64,000 bases of DNA from assembly GCA_944387865.1 (NCBI GenBank), contig CALXGN010000003.1, positions 1-64,000 of the forward strand. Direction: 5' to 3'. A program made the translations under genes and the position numbers. The notes beneath the pieces are model-generated. The model had not been told where the DNA came from. It saw only the letters and a program-made list of their open reading frames with translations, and searched no databases. Below, piece by piece: positions 1 through 7,891 of this stretch (position 1 is the first letter of the stretch; every line of letters begins with the position of its first letter). The DNA is from Scatomorpha stercorigallinarum. GTDB taxonomy: Bacteria > Bacillota > Clostridia > Oscillospirales > Oscillospiraceae.

Positions 1-469
1 CCCCGGCAGGCAAAGCCCGCCGGGGATTTTGGCCGCCCTATGCGGGCGGCCATTCCTATGCTTGGGAGGTTTCTGCCACTGACTTGACGGGCTTTTTTAA
101 TGTGTCCCATTTTGCGGGTCAAAATGGGACATTGATACGCCGCCCGCGCTGGGGGCGCGGGCGAGCGAGATGCGCCGGGCGGGCGGAGCCCGCCCACGGA
201 CGTTGTTTGCGTTGGGCGGAACGCCGCGCTTGTCGCGGCGTTATTGGGGGCTCCGCCCCCTTGCCCCCGGGCTTCTGCGCGGCAGTGCCGCGAGCGAAGC
301 GAAGCAACGCACGGCCGGCGTTGGGCAAAGCCATCCGACAACGGGATGACCACCCGAAAGCCTGTCACCACCCGGACTAACAAGCAGATTTTACGTATCG
401 ACAAGCACCAAAGCGGTTTTCTCTTTGGAGTCTGAGGGATTTCTTTTTGACAAGACAAAAAGAAATCTC
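1..469. repeat. Mosaic intergenic repeat block 1
   Basis: No gene is supported here. The block holds short hairpins (for example a GGCCGCCC...GGGCGGCC pair near 32-52) and then a module of about 350 bp that recurs almost unchanged at about 47990-48400. It ends with a module whose two arms, GAGGGATTTCTTTTTG and CAAAAAGAAATCTCTC, form a hairpin at about 433-472. The open frames inside are short, palindromic and lack a credible ribosome binding site, so I treat them as spurious. Confidence 0.8.
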
Positions 470-892
470 TCAGAATTGGGTCGCGGGCCTGGAGGCCAGA
501 TATCCCTCCAGGAGGAGGGCGGCGGCGAGGGCGTCTACGGTTTTTTTGTGTTTGCGCTCGCGTTTGCCGTTGGCATGGAGGATGGCGTGGGCCTCCACGC
601 TGCTGCGCCGCTCGTCCCAGAGTATGGGGCGCAGGCCGCACTGCCGCTCGATGAGCTCCGCCAGGGCGCGGCTTTTTTCCGCGCGCGGGCCCTCCGTGCC
701 GTCCATATTTTTCGGCAGGCCGAGCACCACCGTGCCCACCTCCCGCTTTTCGCACTCGCCGGCGATGCGCTCCGCCAGGCGCTGCGGGTCGTACTCCTCG
801 ACGGTGAAGGCGTCGCCGACGAGGGTGTTCGTGAGGTCGGAAAAGGCGAGTCCCGTGCGCCGGTCGCCGTAGTCGATAGCCATTACCCTCAT
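470..892 (-). CDS. ruvX: RuvX/YqgF family Holliday junction resolvase-like protein
   Basis: The 140-residue product has the length and RNase H-like fold signature of the YqgF/RuvX family. The N-terminal strand MAIDYGDRRTGLA carries the first acidic residue. VVLGLPKNMDG lies in the middle, WDERRSS follows, and a C-terminal K-x-x-D-A-L-A-A motif carries the last catalytic Asp. The family acts in pre-16S rRNA 5' maturation and possibly in Holliday junction cleavage. The gene starts 4 bp after the folC stop, with the GAGGTGAGGG ribosome site lying inside the folC end, so the two form one operon and are probably translationally coupled. The function assignment is by family. Confidence 0.9.
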   Translation of the reverse strand: MRVMAIDYGDRRTGLAFSDLTNTLVGDAFTVEEYDPQRLAERIAGECEKREVGTVVLGLPKNMDGTEGPRAEKSRALAELIERQCGLRPILWDERRSSVEAHAILHANGKRERKHKKTVDALAAALLLEGYLASRPATQF

Positions 893-896
893 GCCC

Positions 897-2159
897 TCAC
901 CTCAGCCCGAAGCACTCGCGCACGGCGCCGGACATGTAGAGCGAGCCGACGGAGCAGGCCGCGCCCTGTTCCCCGGCGAGGGCCTTCGCCGCCTCCACGG
1001 CCTCCGGCACGCCGGAGCAGACCTCCGCGTGCAGCCCGCGGCGCATGATCTCCGCGCCCAGTTCGGCGGCGGGCAGGGCGCGCGGCGAATCCGGCGTGAC
1101 GCAGACGAAGCCCTCCGCGACGGTGGAGAGCGTGTCCAGCATGGCGCGCCAGTCCTTGTCGGCGAGGACGCCCATCAGTATCACGCACTGCCCGCCGGGC
1201 AGGTATTCGCGGATGGCCGCCGCCGTGGCGGCCACGCACTGCGGGTTGTGCCCGCCGTCCACCACAAAGAGCGGCGAGCGGCCCACGAGCTCGAACCTGG
1301 CGGGCCAGACGGCGGAGGCGAGGCCCTTCTGGGCCGCCTCGAGGGGGATGTCCCAGCCCGCGGCGCGCAGCTCGTCCAGCGCCGTCAGGGCGAGGGCGGC
1401 GTTTTTCAGCTGGTGCGCGCCCAGCAGGCGGATGGAGTACTCCCCGCCCGCAAAGCGGAAGCGCTGGCCCTCGATGGAATCCGCGAGCGGCTCGAGCAGT
1501 GAGAAGTCCGCGCGCGTGAGCGCGGTGCCCGTCCGCTCCGCCGCCGCGCGCAGGACGGCGTAAACGCTCTCCGGCAGATCGTAGCAGACGGCGCGCCCGC
1601 CCTTGAATATGCCGGCCTTCTCGGCGGCGATGGCCTCCACGCTGTCCCCGAGGATGTCCGTGTGGTCGAGGCCGATGTTGGCGATGACGGCGCAGTCCGG
1701 GCGGGGGATGGCGTTGGTGGCGTCCAGCCGGCCGCCCAGGCCCACCTCCAGCACGGCGATGTCCGCGCCGCGGCGGGCGAACCAGAGCAGGGCCGCGGCC
1801 GTCAGCAGCTCGAACTCCGTGCAGGGCTCGTCCATCCCCTCCGCGGCGGCGGCGAGGGATGTGACCACCCCGGCGAGCTCCGCGTCCGTTATCTCCGCGC
1901 CGTCCAGCCTCATGCGCTCGTTCACGCGCAGGAGGTGGGGCGAGGTGTAGAGCCCCGTGCGGTATCCCGCGGCGCTGAGCGCGGCGGCGATCATCACGCT
2001 GGTGGAGCCCTTGCCGTTGGTGCCGGCCACGTGTACGAAGCGCAGGGCGCGCTCCGGGTGGCCAAGGCGCGCGAGCAGCTCCTCAATGCGCCCCAGCCCC
2101 GGCTTCATGCCCAGGCTGGCGACGCTGCCGATGTATCCCAAAGCCTGTTGATAGTCCAT
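897..2159 (-). CDS. folC: Bifunctional folylpolyglutamate synthase/dihydrofolate synthase
   Basis: This Mur ligase-fold enzyme of about 420 residues adds glutamate to (dihydro)folate using ATP. The P-loop GTNGKGST is near residue 46 and GLGGRLDATN follows near residue 140. The C-terminal domain contains VVDGGHNPQ, typical of FolC. I chose the ATG at 2159 because GGAG sits 7 bp upstream; a GTG two codons earlier is the alternative. It is the first gene of a folC-ruvX operon read from a strong promoter at 2201-2229. It would act together with the dihydrofolate reductase encoded at 5668-6147. Confidence 0.95.
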   Translation of the reverse strand: MDYQQALGYIGSVASLGMKPGLGRIEELLARLGHPERALRFVHVAGTNGKGSTSVMIAAALSAAGYRTGLYTSPHLLRVNERMRLDGAEITDAELAGVVTSLAAAAEGMDEPCTEFELLTAAALLWFARRGADIAVLEVGLGGRLDATNAIPRPDCAVIANIGLDHTDILGDSVEAIAAEKAGIFKGGRAVCYDLPESVYAVLRAAAERTGTALTRADFSLLEPLADSIEGQRFRFAGGEYSIRLLGAHQLKNAALALTALDELRAAGWDIPLEAAQKGLASAVWPARFELVGRSPLFVVDGGHNPQCVAATAAAIREYLPGGQCVILMGVLADKDWRAMLDTLSTVAEGFVCVTPDSPRALPAAELGAEIMRRGLHAEVCSGVPEAVEAAKALAGEQGAACSVGSLYMSGAVRECFGLR

Positions 2160-2200
2160 AAACACACTCCAATGTACATAAAAGGTCTTGCGGCACAGAT

Positions 2201-2229
2201 ATTATAGTTTTCCGCGCCGCGGAAGTCAA
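2201..2229 (-). promoter_or_regulatory. Sigma-A promoter of folC-ruvX
   Basis: On the minus strand TTGACT and TATAAT are separated by exactly 17 bp. The -10 box lies about 40 bp before the folC start. Confidence 0.8.
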
Positions 2230-2243
2230 CCGCGCGCCGCACC

Positions 2244-2257
2244 TTACAAAAATGTCA
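2244..2257 (-). promoter_or_regulatory. BceR-like operator upstream of the BceAB-type exporter
   Basis: The minus strand reads TGACA-TTTT-TGTAA, which fits the TnACA-N4-TGTAA consensus known for BceR-type response regulators. It lies upstream of a weak promoter (TGGATT, 17 bp, TATCAT at 2289-2317), the usual activator geometry. A wider inverted repeat, CCTTACA at 2242-2248 and TGTAAGG at 2274-2280, surrounds it. The motif match is seen; binding is inferred. Confidence 0.55.
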
Positions 2258-2347
2258 CATTCCGTGGGGAAAATGTAAGGTAAATGAATGGATTCGCCGT
2301 CCGGCTTTTGCTATCATGTAGCCGCAGGCAAAAAAGGAGGGTCCCAT

Positions 2348-3115
2348 ATGTCACTTCTCGAAGTAAGGGAACTTAAAAAAGTATATACGACCCGCTTCGG
2401 CGGCGCGCAGGTGCAGGCGCTGCGGAACGTCAGCTTCTCCGTGGAGGAGGGCGAATACGCCGCCATCATGGGCGAGAGCGGCTCCGGCAAGACCACGCTG
2501 CTGAACATCCTCGCCGCGCTCGACCGGCCCACGGCCGGCAGCGTGCTGCTCGACGGGCGGGACATCACCGCCATCTCCGAGCGCGAGCTCTCCGCCTTCC
2601 GGCGCGACAATCTGGGCTTCGTGTTCCAGGACTTCAATTTGCTGGACACCTTCACGCTGCGGGACAACATCTTCCTGCCGCTGGTGCTGGCGGGGAAGAG
2701 CTATGAGGAGATGAGCGGGCGCATCGGCCCGCTGGCCGTCAAGCTGGGCATCCAGGACCTGCTGGGGAAGTACCCCTACGAGGTCTCCGGCGGCGAAAAA
2801 CAGCGCGCCGCGGTGGCCCGCGCGCTGATAACCCGGCCGAGGCTCATCCTCGCCGACGAGCCCACCGGCGCGCTCGATTCCCGCGCGACGGACGCGCTGC
2901 TGAACATGTTCGGCGCGATAAACGACGAGGGGCAGACCATACTCATGGTCACGCACTCGGTAAAGGCGGCCTCGCACGCCAAGCGCGTGCTCTTCCTGCG
3001 CGACGGCGAGGTGTTCCACCAGCTCTACCGCGGCACGCAGACCTCCGAGCAGATGTTCGGCCACATCTCCGACGCGCTGACGGTCATCGCACGGGGCGGT
3101 GAGCTCGATGCGTAA
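2348..3115 (+). CDS. BceA-type ABC transporter ATP-binding protein
   Basis: This is the nucleotide-binding subunit of an exporter of the peptide-antibiotic resistance (BceAB/YtrEF/MacB-like) type. The Walker A is GESGSGKTT, the signature is VSGGEKQR and the Walker B is LILADEPTGALDS, the variant typical of this class. At 255 residues the length is normal. The start at 2348 follows AAGGAGG at 7-bp spacing; a longer frame from 2288 lacks such a site. The gene overlaps the permease gene by 8 bp. The upstream BceR-like box suggests induction by a cell-wall-active antibiotic. The exact substrate cannot be read from sequence. Confidence 0.9.
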   Translation: MSLLEVRELKKVYTTRFGGAQVQALRNVSFSVEEGEYAAIMGESGSGKTTLLNILAALDRPTAGSVLLDGRDITAISERELSAFRRDNLGFVFQDFNLLDTFTLRDNIFLPLVLAGKSYEEMSGRIGPLAVKLGIQDLLGKYPYEVSGGEKQRAAVARALITRPRLILADEPTGALDSRATDALLNMFGAINDEGQTILMVTHSVKAASHAKRVLFLRDGEVFHQLYRGTQTSEQMFGHISDALTVIARGGELDA

Positions 3116-5201
3116 GCTCTCGTTCTTCCCCCGCCTGGCCTGGCAGAGCGTCAGGAACAACCGGCGCTTCTACGTCCCCTATATCCTCACGGTGCTGGGC
3201 ACCACGGCGGCGTTCTACATCCTCTCCGCGCTCTTTTTCGACCCCGGGCGCTTCGAGCTGGCCAGCGGCACGACCTATGGGGCGGCCTATGTGCAGAGCT
3301 TCATGATGATCGGCATGCTCTTCCTGGGCATTTTCTCCTGCATTTTCCTCATCTATACCAACAGCTTCCTCATGAAGCGGCGGCAGAAGGAGATCGGGCT
3401 CTACAACGTGCTCGGCATGGGCAAGGGCAACATCGCCGCCATCATGCTCTTCGAGTCGCTCTATGTGGGCGTTTTCGGCATCGGCGGCGGGCTGCTCACG
3501 GGCATACTGCTGCACAAGCTGTGCACGCTCGTGCTCTATAAGCTCGTGCGCTTCCCCGCGCCCTTCGGCATCGCCGTGCAGCCGGCGGCCGTGGCGCTGA
3601 CGGCGCTGGTCTTCGCCGTGCTGCTCTTCATCACGCTGCTGCTGAACCTGGCGCGCGTGGGCCGCTCGCGGCCCGTGGAGCTGCTGCGCGGCGGCGAAGT
3701 GGGCGAAAAGGAGCCGAAGGCCAACTGGTTTTTGACGCTGCTGGGCATAGTCTCCCTCGGCGCTGGCTATTTCATCGCCGTCTGGACGAGGGACGGGGCC
3801 ATGGCCGTGGCGCTCTATTTCATCGCCGTGTTCCTGGTCGTCATCGGCACCTACTGCCTCTTCACCTCCGTCTCCATCGCCGTGCTGAAGCTGCTGCGCG
3901 CCAACAAGCGCTATTACTACAGGGCGCGGCACTTCATCACCGTCTCCGGCATGCTCTACCGCATGAAGCGCAACGCCGCCGGGCTGGCGAACATCTGCAT
4001 CATCTCCACCATGGTGATGGTGATGATAAGCGGCACGCTCAGCCTGTATGTCGGGACTGAGGACATGATAAACGAGCTCTACCCGCACGATTTCTCGGCG
4101 AAGGCGGTCTACTATTTCTCCGAGCCGTGGAACTACACTTCCGAGGAGGAGCTGACGCCCTTTGACCACGCGGAGATGAACGCGCAGTTCGTGGACTGGT
4201 ATACGGAGCACGGCGCGCAGCCGAGCTACGCCGCGGAGGTGGAGTACCTGTACCTCTCCCCGGGCGACATGGAGGAGGCGGGCTACAGCAGCGTTTACCT
4301 GCTCACGGCGGCGAGCTACGCCCTGCTCACCGGCAATGAGGCCCCCGTCCTCGGCGAGGGCGAGGCGCTGGCCCGCTTCCCGGCGGGGACGGAGGGCCGC
4401 GAGCGCGTCGTGCTCTCCAGCGAGGTCAAAGAGTCCGCGGAGGGCGGCTATGTGCATCGCGAGGCGGCCTTCGGCATCGTGGGCAGTGCGGACATATCCG
4501 TGACCGACATCGAGCGCAGCGTGTCCCTCTCCGACGAGCGCGACCTGATACTCGTGGTGAGCGACACGCAGAGCCTGCTCGACACCGGCTTCGCTCTGCA
4601 GCGCGGCGGCTACAACTGGGAGGGCCTCTACGACTTCGACGGCCTGAGCGACGAGGAGCAGATGCTGCTCGACGACGCCTACTGGGACACGGAGAACGGC
4701 GGCTGGCTGGCGGCCGCGGACGATGTGAGCGGCTACTACAGCTACATGACCACCGACATCCGCGCGGACTTCGCCTCCGACTCCTACCTGCTGACGGGCG
4801 GCTTCCTCTTCCTCGGCATCTTCCTCGGGGCGGTGTTTTTGATGGCGATGGTGCTCATCATGTACTACAAACAGGTCTCCGAGGGCTATGAGGACCAGCG
4901 CAGGTTCGTCATCATGCGGCAGGTGGGCCTCTCCGAGCAGGAGACGCGCCGGGCCATACACAGCCAGATCCTCACGGTGTTCTTCCTGCCCATAGTCGTG
5001 GCGGCGGTTCACATTGCATTTGACTTCAACCTTGTGGTGCAGCTCCTGAGCCTGTTCCAGCTCGTAAATGTGCGCCTGACCGCGCTCTGCACCCTCGGCA
5101 CGCTTGGCGTTTTCTGCGCCGTGTACGCCATCATCTACCTCATCACCGCCCGCAGCTATTCAAAGATCGTCGAATCCGGCGCAAGGGTGGATATACAGTA
5201 A
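3108..5201 (+). CDS. BceB-type FtsX-fold ABC permease
   Basis: The roughly 697-residue membrane protein has the BceB layout. A first transmembrane helix and a group of helices fill residues 1-330, then comes a large, tyrosine- and acid-rich extracytoplasmic domain (about 330-560), then three C-terminal helices. The motif RRQKEIGLYNVLGMGKGNI, typical of BceB/FtsX permeases, follows the third helix. In known systems such domains sense bacitracin, nisin or similar peptides. GTG at 3099 is an alternative start. The gene overlaps its ATPase gene. The partner histidine kinase and regulator are not in the window, so signalling must come from elsewhere. Confidence 0.88.
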   Translation: MRKLSFFPRLAWQSVRNNRRFYVPYILTVLGTTAAFYILSALFFDPGRFELASGTTYGAAYVQSFMMIGMLFLGIFSCIFLIYTNSFLMKRRQKEIGLYNVLGMGKGNIAAIMLFESLYVGVFGIGGGLLTGILLHKLCTLVLYKLVRFPAPFGIAVQPAAVALTALVFAVLLFITLLLNLARVGRSRPVELLRGGEVGEKEPKANWFLTLLGIVSLGAGYFIAVWTRDGAMAVALYFIAVFLVVIGTYCLFTSVSIAVLKLLRANKRYYYRARHFITVSGMLYRMKRNAAGLANICIISTMVMVMISGTLSLYVGTEDMINELYPHDFSAKAVYYFSEPWNYTSEEELTPFDHAEMNAQFVDWYTEHGAQPSYAAEVEYLYLSPGDMEEAGYSSVYLLTAASYALLTGNEAPVLGEGEALARFPAGTEGRERVVLSSEVKESAEGGYVHREAAFGIVGSADISVTDIERSVSLSDERDLILVVSDTQSLLDTGFALQRGGYNWEGLYDFDGLSDEEQMLLDDAYWDTENGGWLAAADDVSGYYSYMTTDIRADFASDSYLLTGGFLFLGIFLGAVFLMAMVLIMYYKQVSEGYEDQRRFVIMRQVGLSEQETRRAIHSQILTVFFLPIVVAAVHIAFDFNLVVQLLSLFQLVNVRLTALCTLGTLGVFCAVYAIIYLITARSYSKIVESGARVDIQ

Positions 5202-5667
5202 GCGGCTAACGGCCGCAGGTACTTGCCTGCGGCCTGGTCTACGGTGGAGTTTGCAGAAACTTATAACAGAAAAGCCGGGGAGCTTTCGCTCCCCGGCTTT
5301 TGCTTTACGCAACGTAAAAAGCCTCCCCTACAAGTAGGGGAGGTGGCCGCGCGCAAGCGCGGCCGGAGGGGTGCCGAAAGTCTGCGGTTCTTTGGTAAGA
5401 TGCGCAAACCTACAACACCCCTCTGTCGCCTGCTGCGCAGGCGCCACCTCCCCTGCTGTGCAGGGGAGGCTTTGAGCTACTGCAACTCAGCGGCGCGAGC
5501 GTAAGCGAAGCAATGCACGGTCGGCCAAGCTGCGCTTGGATGCAAAGAAGCGCGCCTCACTAACGGATGACCTCCGTTAGTGAGGCGCGCAGCGCAATTG
5601 CCTCCAGGCGCAGCCTGGCTTTGGGCAAGACCAAAGAAATGGGGTGGCAAATGCCCCGCAGGAGCGT
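5202..5667. repeat. Mosaic intergenic repeat block 2
   Basis: No gene is supported. From left to right: a GCGGC..AACGGCCGC module (5202-5270), also present at 53188 and 59592; a terminator hairpin; a long palindromic element at 5327-5470 with CCTCCCCT/AGGGGAGG hairpins at both ends, found in reverse orientation at 59708-59863; an AGCGAAGC-rich module; and a 25-bp-arm inverted repeat (GCGCGCCTCACTAACGGA and its complement, 5550-5595) that recurs at about 35307-35350. The block separates the bceB 3' end from convergent folA. Confidence 0.85.
5270..5301 (+). terminator. Terminator after bceB
   Basis: AAAGCCGGGGAGC and GCTCCCCGGCTTTT form a 13-bp stem ending in a short T run. It lies about 70 bp after the permease stop. 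Confidence 0.75.
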
Positions 5668-6147
5668 TCACCCCTGCTCGCGTTCGTAGACGCAGAAGCG
5701 GCAGCTCACGCCGTCCTCCTCGTAGGGCTCCTCCAATGTGCATTTCCACTCCGGCAGGGAGTCCAGGTTGGGGAAAAAGGCGTCCGAGTGGGGTTCGGCG
5801 TCTATTTTTGTGACGTATATGCGGGTAAAGTGGGGGAACAGCGCCATATATACGCTCGCGCCGCCCACGGCGAAGCAGCGCTCGTAGCGCCCCGCCTCGG
5901 CCACCGCCTCCGCCGTGCTGCGGACCACCGTGGCCCCCGGCGTGTCGCCGTTGTGGCTGATGAGTATGTTCACACGGCCCTCCAGAGGCGCGCCCTGGGG
6001 GAAATCCTCCATCGTGCGGCGGCCGCAGATGATGGCCGCGCCGCGCGTGAGCGCCGCGAAGCGCCGCCGGTCCTCCGCGAGCACGATGGGCTGCGTGCCG
6101 TCCGCGCCGATGCCCCAGTCCGAGTATACAGCGACTATTGCCTCCAT
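5668..6147 (-). CDS. folA: Dihydrofolate reductase
   Basis: The 159-residue product has the size and order of chromosomal DHFR. MEAIVAVYSDWGIGADG matches the N-terminal substrate-loop region, EDRRRFAALT holds the acidic active-site position, IICGRRTMEDFP is the NADPH-binding helix region, and FAVGGASVYMALFP is the second cofactor motif. It reduces dihydrofolate to tetrahydrofolate with NADPH. The start at 6147 follows AAAGGAGAG. The reading frame stays open far upstream, but without a ribosome site, so the longer version is an artefact of GC-rich sequence. No thymidylate synthase is adjacent. It is transcribed divergently from dpaA. Confidence 0.92.
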   Translation of the reverse strand: MEAIVAVYSDWGIGADGTQPIVLAEDRRRFAALTRGAAIICGRRTMEDFPQGAPLEGRVNILISHNGDTPGATVVRSTAEAVAEAGRYERCFAVGGASVYMALFPHFTRIYVTKIDAEPHSDAFFPNLDSLPEWKCTLEEPYEEDGVSCRFCVYEREQG

Positions 6148-6196
6148 GTTTTGCTCTCTCCTTTGCCGCGCAAGATGCAAATCGATACGAATCAAT

Positions 6197-6225
6197 ATTA
6201 TAATGCCTGCCCGGCCGCGCCGCAA
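6197..6225 (-). promoter_or_regulatory. Promoter of folA
   Basis: The minus strand shows TTGCGG, 17 bp, TATAAT. The -10 box is perfect and the -35 partial. Confidence 0.6.
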
Positions 6226-6252
6226 GTCACAAATATCACAAAATGGCGCCCC

Positions 6253-6282
6253 GTCACGCCCCGCCCATCGCTGCATAGTATG
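6253..6282 (+). promoter_or_regulatory. Possible mother-cell (sigma-K type) promoter of dpaAB
   Basis: CATAGTATG at 6274-6282 resembles the sigma-K -10 consensus CATAnnnTA, with a CAC element about 16 bp upstream. In Bacillus the dpaAB (spoVF) operon is sigma-K dependent. No sigma-A promoter is visible in this position. Confidence 0.35.
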
Positions 6283-6303
6283 GAGCGAAAGGGGCGTGTG
6301 CAC

Positions 6304-7167
6304 ATGATCTTTGCCGTTTGCGGAGGGGACGAGAGGCTTGTGAGGCTGTCCGCGCAGCTGCTGCGCGACGGGCACCGGGTGCGGCTGTTCGCGCTGGAGG
6401 GCGCGCCGGCCGCGGAGGGGGCGCGTAGCTGCGCCGCGGCGGCGGAGGCCGTGGCGGGTGCGGACTGCGTCGTGCTGCCGATGCCCGCGCTCTCGCCGCG
6501 CGGGCTGCTGAACGCCCCGCTCTCCGCCGAGCCGCACTGCGCCGGCGAACTGCTCAGCGCCGCGCACGAGGGCCAGGTGTTCTGCGCCGGGATGGCCACC
6601 GAGGAGCTGCGCGCGATGGCCGACGGGGCCGGCGTGCGGCTCTTCGACTACGGCCGGCGCGGCGAATTCGAGGCCGCCAACTCCGTGGCCACCGCCGAGG
6701 GCGCCATCGCGCTGCTGCTGCGCGAGACGGACAGCACCCTCTGGGGCCAGCGGATACTGATATGCGGCCGCGGGCGCATCGCCCGCGCGCTCGCCCCGCG
6801 GCTGAGGGCGCTGGGCGCCGGGGTCTGCGTCAGCTCCCGCACGCCGGGCGACATGGCCTGGACGCGCGCGGAGGGGCTCGAGGCGCTGGACACCCGCGCG
6901 CTCTGCGGCCGCCTGGGCACATTCGGCATCGTCGTCAACACCGTGCCCGCCCTCACGCTCACCGCCGCGCGCCTGGCGGAGCTGCCGGAGGGCGCGCTGG
7001 TGCTCGACCTCGCCTCCCGCCCCGGCGGGACGGACTTCGAGGCCGCCCGCGCCTTCGGCATCCGCGCCCTGCACGCCCCCGGGCTGCCGGGCAAGTGGTC
7101 GCCGGAGACGGCGGCCGGCGCCATCCGCGAGGCGGTGTACAACATCCTTGAGGAAGTGAGGCAGTGA
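6304..7167 (+). CDS. dpaA: Dipicolinate synthase subunit A
   Basis: DpaA/SpoVFA, together with DpaB, makes dipicolinic acid from a lysine-pathway intermediate in the mother cell; the product fills the spore core. The 287-residue protein has an N-terminal Rossmann-like half and a second nucleotide-binding half beginning ILICGRGRIARALAPRL (GxGxxA, about residue 150). The C-terminus LPGKWSPETAAGAIREAV is characteristic of the family. ATG at 6304 follows AAAGGGGC; the frame is open for longer upstream, but only this start has a ribosome site. It overlaps dpaB by 3 bp. Dihydrodipicolinate synthase is not nearby; aspartokinase is at 41222. Confidence 0.93.
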   Translation: MIFAVCGGDERLVRLSAQLLRDGHRVRLFALEGAPAAEGARSCAAAAEAVAGADCVVLPMPALSPRGLLNAPLSAEPHCAGELLSAAHEGQVFCAGMATEELRAMADGAGVRLFDYGRRGEFEAANSVATAEGAIALLLRETDSTLWGQRILICGRGRIARALAPRLRALGAGVCVSSRTPGDMAWTRAEGLEALDTRALCGRLGTFGIVVNTVPALTLTAARLAELPEGALVLDLASRPGGTDFEAARAFGIRALHAPGLPGKWSPETAAGAIREAVYNILEEVRQ

Positions 7168-7739
7168 AGGAAGGACTGAAGATCGGGCTCGCGCTCTGCG
7201 GCTCCTACTGCACCTATGAAAAGGCCCTGGCCGCCGCGGAGCGGCTGAGCGGCGAATGCGAGCTCACCGCGCTCATGAGCGAGACCGCCGCGGCCACGGA
7301 CAGCCGCTTTGGCCGCGCGCAGGACCACATCCGCCGGCTGGAAGAGATCACGGGCCGCGAGGTCATACGCACCATAGCGCAGGCCGAGCGCGTGGGCCCC
7401 GGCAAGCTCTTCGACGTGCTGGTGATCGCCCCCTGCACGGGCAACACCATGGCGAAGCTGGCCGCGGGCATCACGGACAGCGCCGTCACCATGGCCGCCA
7501 AGGCGCACCTGCGCAACGGCCGCCCGGTGGTGGTCGCCTTTTCCACCAACGACGCGCTCTCCGGCTCCGCGCCGGCCATCGCCGCGCTGCTGAACCGCAA
7601 AAACTACTACTTTGTGCCCTTCGGCCAGGACGACCCGCTGAAAAAACCGCGCTCCATGGCGTCCGACTTCTCGCTGATAGAGGACACCGTGGACGCCGCG
7701 CTGGAGGGCCGGCAATTACAGCCGCTGCTGCTGAAATGA
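7164..7739 (+). CDS. dpaB: Dipicolinate synthase subunit B (flavoprotein-like)
   Basis: DpaB/SpoVFB is the small subunit of dipicolinate synthase and has a flavoprotein (PF02441-type) fold. The 191-residue product opens with LKIGLALCGSYCTYEKAL and contains VIAPCTGNTMAKLAAGITD and PVVVAFSTNDALSG, all typical of the family. The start is GTG at 7164, overlapping the dpaA stop as GTGA, so the two are translationally coupled. A strong terminator follows directly, so the operon has only these two genes. Confidence 0.93.
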   Translation: MKEGLKIGLALCGSYCTYEKALAAAERLSGECELTALMSETAAATDSRFGRAQDHIRRLEEITGREVIRTIAQAERVGPGKLFDVLVIAPCTGNTMAKLAAGITDSAVTMAAKAHLRNGRPVVVAFSTNDALSGSAPAIAALLNRKNYYFVPFGQDDPLKKPRSMASDFSLIEDTVDAALEGRQLQPLLLK

Positions 7740-7742
7740 GCC

Positions 7743-7780
7743 GCGCTGTCTGCCAGTTTTTGGCAGACAGCGCTTTTTTT
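7743..7780 (+). terminator. Terminator of dpaAB
   Basis: GCGCTGTCTGCCA and TGGCAGACAGCGC form a perfect 13-bp stem with a 5-nt loop, followed by seven T residues. Confidence 0.92.
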
Positions 7781-7812
7781 CATTTTTTACATGTTTTTTT
7801 CTCGATAGGGTG

Positions 7813-7841
7813 TTTATTTTTATGAAGACTTATAGTACAAT
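7813..7841 (+). promoter_or_regulatory. Probable promoter of the surface 5'-nucleotidase gene
   Basis: TTTATT and TACAAT are spaced by 17 bp, about 50 bp before the start codon. The -35 box is weak. Confidence 0.4.
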
Positions 7842-7891
7842 GGCGCTTGTCAGGTATCCCTGCAAAGGGGAGAACACGAAGGAGGATAAAC

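Noticed and set aside
84..435. Small open frames in repeat block 1
   Set aside because: They lie in palindromic modules repeated elsewhere, with no ribosome site, and the frames are not preserved between copies.
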